A DNA stretch of 19,909 nucleotides from an uncultured Alphaproteobacteria bacterium (GTDB taxonomy: Bacteria > Pseudomonadota > Alphaproteobacteria > Sphingomonadales > Sphingomonadaceae): assembly GCA_903939555.1 (NCBI GenBank), contig CAJAHV010000414.1, positions 1-19,909 on the forward strand, given 5' to 3'. Numbering within the stretch: position 1 is the first letter of the stretch; the number at the start of each line of letters is the position of its first letter. Shown one piece after another: positions 15,669 through 19,909 of the stretch. Under the pieces are notes generated by a model, which was not told where the DNA came from, ran no database searches, and saw nothing but the letters and a program-made list of their open reading frames with translations. The position numbers and the translations under genes are program-made.

Positions 15669-17165
15669 TTAGCCGTGCATCAGCCCCGAATAGCTGTCGC
15701 GCAATTCGCGTTTCAGCACCTTGCCGATATGGCTGCGCGGCAGTTCATCGACCAGCACGAGATCGGCGAGGCGCTGCGTCTTGCCGACTGAGGCGTTCAC
15801 ACTGTCGCGCAGCGCTGCTGCGTCGCCGCCCGGTGCCACTACAAAAGCAACCGGCGTTTCACCCCAGCGGTCTGACGCGACACCGACCACTGCGGCTTCG
15901 ACAACGCCGGGCCTGGTGAGGATGACGGCCTCGATATCGCTTGGGTAGATATTGAAACCGCCTGAGATGATCATGTCCTTGGCGCGGTCCATCAACGTCA
16001 GGAAACCTTCCGAATCGATCCGGCCGATATCGCCGGTGCGCAGCCATTTCGAGCCATCGGGAGCGGTCCAGAAGGCCTTTTCGGTCAGGTCGGGGCGATT
16101 CTTGTAGCCGTTCATCGTGGCCGGTGACTGGCCGACGATTTCACCCGGGGTGCCCGGCGGCACGTCTTGGCCATCCTCGTCGATGATACGGACGGCGTGG
16201 CCATCGCTGGGCCGGCCGACGGTGTGCAGCTTGTCGGGATGCAGGTGCGCCGGGAAGACGAAGCTGACGCCGCCTTCGGTCATGCCGAAGAATTCAACGA
16301 GGCCGCCCGGCATGCGGCGCAGCACTTCGGCCTTGAGGTCGGCCGGGAAGGGTGCCGAAGTGCAGAATTTCATCTTGAACGCCAGCTGGTGGTCATCAAA
16401 AGCCGGGTCGGCAAGGACGCGGCGATACTGGACCGGGACGAGCATCGTATAGGTGGCGGTATGCGATTCGGCGAGCTTGAGCCAGGCCGTGCTGTTGAAT
16501 TTGGGCTGCAGGATGACGGTGCCACCCCAGGCCAGGGTCGGGAGGAAAGCCACCAGGGTTGTGTTTGAATAGAGCGGTGTCGACAGGAGCGAGACGGTGT
16601 CGCCATCATAGCCGAGAACCTTGCCGCCGATGATGTGCAGCGATCGCATCGCTGCCGACTGGATGATGCCCTTCGGCGTGCCGGTGGTGCCCGATGAATA
16701 GATGATATTGAAGGCAGCGTTTTCATCGAGCGGCGGCATTGGCGGCACGCTGGCGCCGGGGTCGATCCAGGCATCGAGATCGTCGAGATCGACGAGGTCG
16801 CGGTCGGCGAGAACGCCGGCAAAATCGGCACGCCCCGCAGCATCGACAAAAACCAGCCGGGCGCCCGAATCGGCCACCATCGCGGCGATCTGGTCGGGCG
16901 TGGAGGAGGGCGCCAAGGGGACAACGATGGCGCGCAGTCGCAGGATGCCGGCCCACATGACCGCATAATCGACCGATGAGGCCGCGATGATCGCTACGGT
17001 GTCGCCGACGGCGGTGCCCAGTTTCGCGAGCGTTGCGGCGACAGCATTGGCGCGGGTTGCGAAAGCGGCATAGCCGATCTGCCGGTCGCCGCAGATGATT
17101 GCAATGTGGTCGGGACGCTCCACGGCATGGGCGACGATGGCGGCGGGAAAATCGAAACAGGTCAT
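15669..17165 (-). CDS. AMP-binding acyl-CoA synthetase (long-chain fatty-acid/carboxylate-CoA ligase)
   Basis: This is a 498-residue class I adenylate-forming enzyme that activates a carboxylic acid to acyl-AMP and then acyl-CoA. The phosphate-binding loop is YSSGTTGTPKG (156-166) and FFGMTEG (292-298) is the A5 motif. WLRTGDIGRID (375-384) and DRAKDMIISGGFNIYPSDIE (393-412) mark the hinge and C-terminal domain. The catalytic lysine is Lys482 in PRSHIGKVLKREL. The frame stays open a further 175 codons upstream, but that stretch is Arg/His-rich and runs through the small membrane gene. ATG 17165 (MTCFDFPAAIV) fits the family start. Substrate unknown; acyl-chain or aromatic acid are both possible. 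Confidence 0.92.
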   Translation of the reverse strand: MTCFDFPAAIVAHAVERPDHIAIICGDRQIGYAAFATRANAVAATLAKLGTAVGDTVAIIAASSVDYAVMWAGILRLRAIVVPLAPSSTPDQIAAMVADSGARLVFVDAAGRADFAGVLADRDLVDLDDLDAWIDPGASVPPMPPLDENAAFNIIYSSGTTGTPKGIIQSAAMRSLHIIGGKVLGYDGDTVSLLSTPLYSNTTLVAFLPTLAWGGTVILQPKFNSTAWLKLAESHTATYTMLVPVQYRRVLADPAFDDHQLAFKMKFCTSAPFPADLKAEVLRRMPGGLVEFFGMTEGGVSFVFPAHLHPDKLHTVGRPSDGHAVRIIDEDGQDVPPGTPGEIVGQSPATMNGYKNRPDLTEKAFWTAPDGSKWLRTGDIGRIDSEGFLTLMDRAKDMIISGGFNIYPSDIEAVILTRPGVVEAAVVGVASDRWGETPVAFVVAPGGDAAALRDSVNASVGKTQRLADLVLVDELPRSHIGKVLKRELRDSYSGLMHG

Positions 17166-17221
17166 GGCGACCAGACTGGCGCGCCGCAGCGGCCGTGTCC
17201 AGCCACCGTTCTTGTCAGGCC

Positions 17222-17248
17222 GGTTGCGCGTCGAGTGGTTGCGCGTCG
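17222..17248. repeat. Short direct repeat, two copies, 15-base period
   Basis: GGTTGCGCGTCG occurs at 17222-17233 and again at 17237-17248, in the 89-base gap between the small membrane gene and the acyl-CoA synthetase gene. It lies 57 bases or more upstream of the synthetase ATG. It may be a simple slippage repeat or a tandem regulator site; nothing else supports either. Confidence 0.5.
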
Positions 17249-17254
17249 GGGTGG

Positions 17255-17542
17255 TCAGGCCACCTTGGCGTCGGCGGGTGCGATCTGGGCAAAAGCCGCG
17301 CGTTGATAGGCGAGCTGGCTGGCAAGGCGTTCGCGATGCTCGGGATCGTCGGTGTGTTCGATGGCGGTGGTCAGGGCAGCGATGGCTTCGCGATGAAAGG
17401 CTACCCGGCCGTTCATGCGCCGCGCCAGCCGCGACGGCGCCAGCTTGATGATCGGGAACATGATGACGGCCAAGGTGATGACCGTGAAGACGATCGCCAT
17501 ATAGGTGATTGTCGAATGATTCATGACGTCCGAAAAGTTCAT
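17255..17542 (-). CDS. Small inner-membrane protein of unknown function
   Basis: This is a small protein of about 95 residues with one clear membrane segment (TYMAIVFTVITLAVIMFPII), a basic stretch after it (KLAPSRLARRMNGR) and a charged helical tail (AALTTAIEHTDDPEHRERL). The basic stretch suggests the tail is cytoplasmic. I do not recognise the family. The start is uncertain: ATG 17542 (MNFSDVMNHS) has GGGG about six bases upstream; ATG 17569 would add nine residues, and a GTG or TTG further up would add a second hydrophobic stretch. It lies upstream of the acyl-CoA synthetase gene on the same strand. A role is not inferable. Confidence 0.6.
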   Translation of the reverse strand: MNFSDVMNHSTITYMAIVFTVITLAVIMFPIIKLAPSRLARRMNGRVAFHREAIAALTTAIEHTDDPEHRERLASQLAYQRAAFAQIAPADAKVA

Positions 17543-17688
17543 GACAAGCCCCAAAGCAAACAGCGGCATGCCGCCGATGGCAATGACATTGCCAGAATCG
17601 GCGAAGGTGTAAAGTGCCACGATAACGGGATGCGACGGGCGCGGTGTCAAGAAGGTGCGTAACGCGGGTCACCAAGCCCGGGCCAGAC

Positions 17689-17733
17689 ACAAAAAGGGCG
17701 ACCCCGGCGATTGCCCGGGCCGCCGCTTTTTGT
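17689..17733 (-). terminator. Intrinsic terminator after the cold-shock gene
   Basis: Thirteen bases beyond the cold-shock stop codon, a long hairpin pairs ACAAAAAG with CTTTTTGT at the base. GC-rich arms lie above it (CGGCGGCCCGGGC against GCCGGGGTCGCC, imperfect), with a small ATC loop. On the minus strand it ends in a run of five T. The A-tract on the other arm would make it work in both directions. This is the clearest terminator in the window. Confidence 0.85.
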
Positions 17734-17746
17734 CTCGCGCTTCGCC

Positions 17747-18568
17747 TTACAGCGAGGTGAGGTTCACCGCAGCCTGCTTGCCGCGACGGTCTTCTTCCAG
17801 CTCGAACGAGACGCGCTGGCCTTCGTTGAGGTTGGACATGCCGGCACGTTCGACGGCCGAGATGTGGACAAAGGCGTCGGGGCCGCCGTCTTCACGCTGG
17901 ATGAAGCCGAAGCCCTTTTGCCCGTTGAAGAACTTGACCGTTCCATCGACGCGCTGGCCGTTGGTGGCCGGGGCAGCATCGCGATCGCGCGGCGGCCGCG
18001 CCGGACGTTCGCCATAGGCTTCACGTTCACGCGGCGGGGCGCGATCGGTCACCGGCAGCGGCTCGCCATCGATGACGATGTCGGTTGCCGATACGCGACC
18101 GTTGCGCTCGGTCAGGGTGAACTCGAGCGGCTGGCCGTCTGCCAAACCAGTCAAACCGGCAGCTTCCACTGCCGAAATGTGGACGAACACGTCTTCGCCG
18201 CCGTCATCGCGAACGACAAAGCCGAAACCCTTCTGGCCATTGAAGAATTTTACAACGCCCTTGGCGGTGCCCAAGACAACGCCCGGGCCCATGTCACGCG
18301 GGGGGCGCGGGCCACCGAAGCCACCGCCGCCGGGGCGGCCGCCAAAGCCACCGCCGCCGCCGCCGCCGCCGAAGCGACTGCCACCGCCGCCGCCGCCAAA
18401 GCGATCCCCGCCGCCGCCGCCACCGTAGCCACCGCCGCCGAAACGATCACCGCCGCCGCCACCACCGTAGCCACCACCGCCGCCGCCTTCAAACTGGTCG
18501 AAACCGCGCTCGCGCTTGTCGAAACCACCACCACGCCCGGAACCACGTCCGCGTCGATCAAAGCTCAT
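17747..18568 (-). CDS. Double cold-shock-domain protein with a glycine-rich N-terminal arm
   Basis: This 273-residue nucleic-acid-binding protein has two cold-shock domains, at about 98-166 and 206-273. Each has the RNP1 motif KGFGF and the RNP2 motif (VFVHI and AFVHI), both following KFFNGQ. Such domains bind single-stranded RNA or DNA and act as RNA chaperones. The first 90 residues are low complexity: an RG-rich start (DRRGRGSGRGGGFDKRERGF), then glycine runs broken by DRF, SRF, GYG and GGF units. A charged Arg/Pro linker (about 174-200) joins the domains. The ATG at 18568 is chosen because the longer frame is unlike any family N-terminus. Regulation by the leader RNA is possible. The family call is firm; the glycine arm is unusual. 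Confidence 0.92.
   Translation of the reverse strand: MSFDRRGRGSGRGGGFDKRERGFDQFEGGGGGGYGGGGGGDRFGGGGYGGGGGGDRFGGGGGGSRFGGGGGGGGFGGRPGGGGFGGPRPPRDMGPGVVLGTAKGVVKFFNGQKGFGFVVRDDGGEDVFVHISAVEAAGLTGLADGQPLEFTLTERNGRVSATDIVIDGEPLPVTDRAPPREREAYGERPARPPRDRDAAPATNGQRVDGTVKFFNGQKGFGFIQREDGGPDAFVHISAVERAGMSNLNEGQRVSFELEEDRRGKQAAVNLTSL
18308..18487 (-). repeat. Glycine-codon low-complexity repeat within the cold-shock gene
   Basis: This 180-base stretch codes residues 28-87 and is made of irregular GGC/GGT runs with recurring GGDRFGG, GGYGGGG and GGFGG units. On the plus strand it reads as CCGCCGCCACC-type repeats. Copies differ in length and sequence, so it is probably length-variable coding DNA rather than a regulatory array. 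Confidence 0.75.
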
Positions 18569-18757
18569 TTTCTGTCCAAGTCTTCCATAGTCAGTACAAT
18601 TTGGTGCCCGTCGGCGGCGATGCGGTAATCTACAAGGCGTCGTAACCGAAAAAACTCCAATCTTGCTTCTACAGTAATTTCCGCGAGTCGGCGAGGGGGA
18701 TTCGAAAATGATCGATTCTCCCCCCAAGAGCCGTTTTTTTTGTGCCGGAACAGCGTC
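18569..18757 (-). promoter_or_regulatory. Leader and promoter region of the cold-shock gene, with a hairpin
   Basis: These 189 bases hold no gene and must contain the cold-shock promoter. A stem of GGGGGA with TCCCCC (18695-18700 and 18719-18724), extended by TCGA with TCGA around a six-base loop, lies about 130 bases before the ATG. It could fold in the mRNA leader if transcription starts upstream of it, or sit before the promoter as the 3' structure of the preceding gene. An eight-base A run (minus strand) lies on its upstream side. I could not pick a convincing -35/-10 pair. Confidence 0.35.
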
Positions 18758-19510
18758 TCAACGGTTTCGCATGATCAGGCTGGCAGCCAATCCGGCCAGC
18801 AGCGCAGCAACCACGGCGGCAATTCCGTAAACGAGACCATGTTGCTGGGCCATCACATAGATCCAACGTTCGAAGCCCGATTTGCCGATGCTGATCGGCA
18901 CCGACGAGCTGGCGATCACCCGGCCCTTGCGGATAAGATGGATTTCGGCTGTGTAATCTCCGACCGGCACGATGGCGGGAATGGCGATGCGGGCGCGATA
19001 CAGCACCCCGCCGGTGACCGTGACCGCTCTGGTATCCTCGACGAACAACCGGGCCTTGCGCTTTGCGGCAATCAGCCCGGCTTCGAACGCCCGGGTTTCG
19101 CCCTCGCTGGCACCACTGGCCGGGGACAGTTGCAGATTGCTGATGCCGATTTCGTAAATCGCAGTGGTGCGATCGTCAGCGAGATCGGCAATCGGCCGGG
19201 TGGTGGCGACGGCATAGAAGCCCGGCACGCTTTCAAACCGGATGCGATCGGTGTTGAGCCAGATCCCCGCCACCCGCGCCTTGCGCCGTACCGTCACCGG
19301 CTCTGCCGGGCCGCGCACCACGATGGCGATGTCGGGCGGGGCATCGGGTACGGCGCCGGCAGGATATTGGATGGCGCCGAAAACCAGCAAGTCAGCACCC
19401 TTGAAGGTCGTATTTATATCGATGCGGCTCTGGCTGAGCGCGGTGATCAGCGAGGTCGGTGCGGCAGCGACAAGCAATGGCCACAGCAGCAGGGCGAACA
19501 GCGCCCTCAT
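18758..19510 (-). CDS. Alph_Pro_TM / TIGR02186 family membrane protein
   Basis: This 250-residue protein matches the alphaproteobacterial family TIGR02186 (Alph_Pro_TM). The N-terminal signal sequence is MRALFALLLWPLLVAAAP. A long beta-rich extracytoplasmic domain follows, and the single C-terminal membrane helix is YGIAAVVAALLAGLAASLIM, followed by RNR. DLLVFGAIQYPAG and IAIVVRGPAEPVTVRRKARV, with GIWLNTDRIRFESVPGFYAV after it, are characteristic. The family has no known activity. Its ATG overlaps the stop of the TSUP permease gene as ATGA, so the pair is probably co-translated and may work together in anion transport. Confidence 0.9.
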   Translation of the reverse strand: MRALFALLLWPLLVAAAPTSLITALSQSRIDINTTFKGADLLVFGAIQYPAGAVPDAPPDIAIVVRGPAEPVTVRRKARVAGIWLNTDRIRFESVPGFYAVATTRPIADLADDRTTAIYEIGISNLQLSPASGASEGETRAFEAGLIAAKRKARLFVEDTRAVTVTGGVLYRARIAIPAIVPVGDYTAEIHLIRKGRVIASSSVPISIGKSGFERWIYVMAQQHGLVYGIAAVVAALLAGLAASLIMRNR

Positions 19511-19909
19511 TGCAAACTATACAAAGTGTAGCGCGATTCGGGCGGCAGCGTCAGCCCGAACAACAATCCTGCCGCCACTGCCAGCACGATCAGCGCCAGC
19601 GCCAACCGCAGCTTTTCGGGTTTCAGCCGCTGCGCCGCCCGAACCCCCAGTTGGGCGCCGGCGACGCCGCCAACAAGCAGCAGCATTGCCAACACGATAT
19701 CAACCGATTTCGACGAGGTGGCGTGCAAAAGCGTCGTCGCTGCTGTCACGAAGATAATCTGGAACAGCGACGTGCCAACCACCGCGCTCCCCGACATGCC
19801 GAGCAGATAGAGCATCGCAGGTACCATGATGAAGCCGCCGCCGATGCCCATGATGACCGTCAGGATGCCGACGATGCCGCCAAGCAGCAGCGGCGCCAGC
19901 GGAGAAATA
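19507..19909 (-). CDS. TauE/SafE (TSUP) family permease, C-terminal part
   Basis: This is a partial gene cut by the right edge of the window. The frame is open to the last base and reads ISPLAPLLLGGIVGILTVI before MGIGGGFIMVPAMLYLLG, a hallmark TSUP half-repeat, so the Met at 19851 is internal. About 133 C-terminal residues are present, with at least four hydrophobic segments including VDIVLAMLLLVGGVAGAQLG and LALALIVLAVAAGLLFGL. The family exports or imports sulfite, sulfonates or other anions; the substrate is unknown here. It ends in an ATGA overlap with the Alph_Pro_TM gene. Confidence 0.9.
   Translation of the reverse strand, partial: ISPLAPLLLGGIVGILTVIMGIGGGFIMVPAMLYLLGMSGSAVVGTSLFQIIFVTAATTLLHATSSKSVDIVLAMLLLVGGVAGAQLGVRAAQRLKPEKLRLALALIVLAVAAGLLFGLTLPPESRYTLYSLQ

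Noticed and set aside
17166..17690. N-terminal extension of the acyl-CoA synthetase by 175 codons
   Set aside because: The translated stretch is His/Arg/Cys-rich, matches no domain and overlaps the small membrane gene and the terminator. The family N-terminus begins at the ATG at 17165.
18308..18487. CRISPR-like or tandem-repeat array
   Set aside because: The repeats are irregular glycine codons in frame within the cold-shock gene, with no spacers and no constant repeat length.
17711..18628. Long plus-strand frame with an Ala/Thr-rich C-terminus opposite the cold-shock gene
   Set aside because: The Ala/Thr/Val run is the antisense reading of the glycine-codon repeat. The minus strand has two clear cold-shock domains.
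18695..18740. Rho-independent terminator on the plus strand (hairpin plus T8)
   Set aside because: No plus-strand gene ends here, and the T run starts about nine bases after the stem. On the minus strand the hairpin is not followed by T residues.

Overview
This window is GC-rich, gene-dense chromosomal DNA from an alphaproteobacterium. Order Sphingomonadales is my inference. It rests on the hslVU/hisBHAFE neighbourhood, a RegB/RegA (PrrB/PrrA, ActS/ActR) redox two-component pair, a ligase-associated DEXH helicase, an Alph_Pro_TM (TIGR02186-type) protein next to a TSUP permease, and a double cold-shock-domain protein with a glycine-rich arm. I see no insertion sequence, prophage, CRISPR array, rRNA or tRNA gene. 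Most of the window is ordinary core genome.

Layout. 1-1748 (+): C-terminal part of the DNA-ligase-associated helicase, cut by the left edge. 1765-1795: a palindromic repeat between two convergent genes. 3689-1810 (-): hslV-hslU, overlapping by ATGA. 3818-4447 (+): a PlsC-like acyltransferase. 4512-7533 (+): a tightly overlapped histidine operon hisB-hisH-hisA-hisF-hisE; hisG, hisD, hisC and hisI are not here. 9354-7536 (-): a RegB-type sensor kinase and RegA-type response regulator. 10051-9416 (-): a secreted ankyrin-repeat protein. 10115-11872 (+): a SCO1/SenC (PrrC-like) copper protein, a YcgN-type cysteine-cluster protein and a YgjP-like zinc peptidase.

14040-11880 (-): the two subunits of a 3-oxoacid CoA-transferase, with an unrecognised 154-residue protein encoded between them and a ModE-like winged-helix protein at the 3' end, all joined by overlapping or very short junctions. 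14187-15563 (+): a group II PLP-dependent decarboxylase-like enzyme, divergent from scoA. 17542-15669 (-): a small membrane protein and an acyl-CoA synthetase. 18568-17747 (-): the double cold-shock-domain protein, with a strong terminator after it and a 189-base leader region before it. 19909-18758 (-): a TSUP permease (cut by the right edge) overlapping an Alph_Pro_TM membrane protein.

How the genes relate. The his cluster carries the middle of histidine biosynthesis, plus HisE, which acts early. The kinase, regulator and SCO genes sit together much like the Rhodobacter regB-senC-regA (prrBCA) locus, but with an ankyrin gene inserted. The kinase keeps the quinone-site motif GGxxNPF but has Ser where the redox-active Cys of RegB is expected. 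The CoA-transferase, acyl-CoA synthetase and decarboxylase-like genes point to acyl-CoA/keto-acid and amino-acid catabolism. I found no clear new multi-gene system. The best leads are the Cys-less RegB homologue, the unknown gene inside scoAB, and the glycine-rich cold-shock protein.
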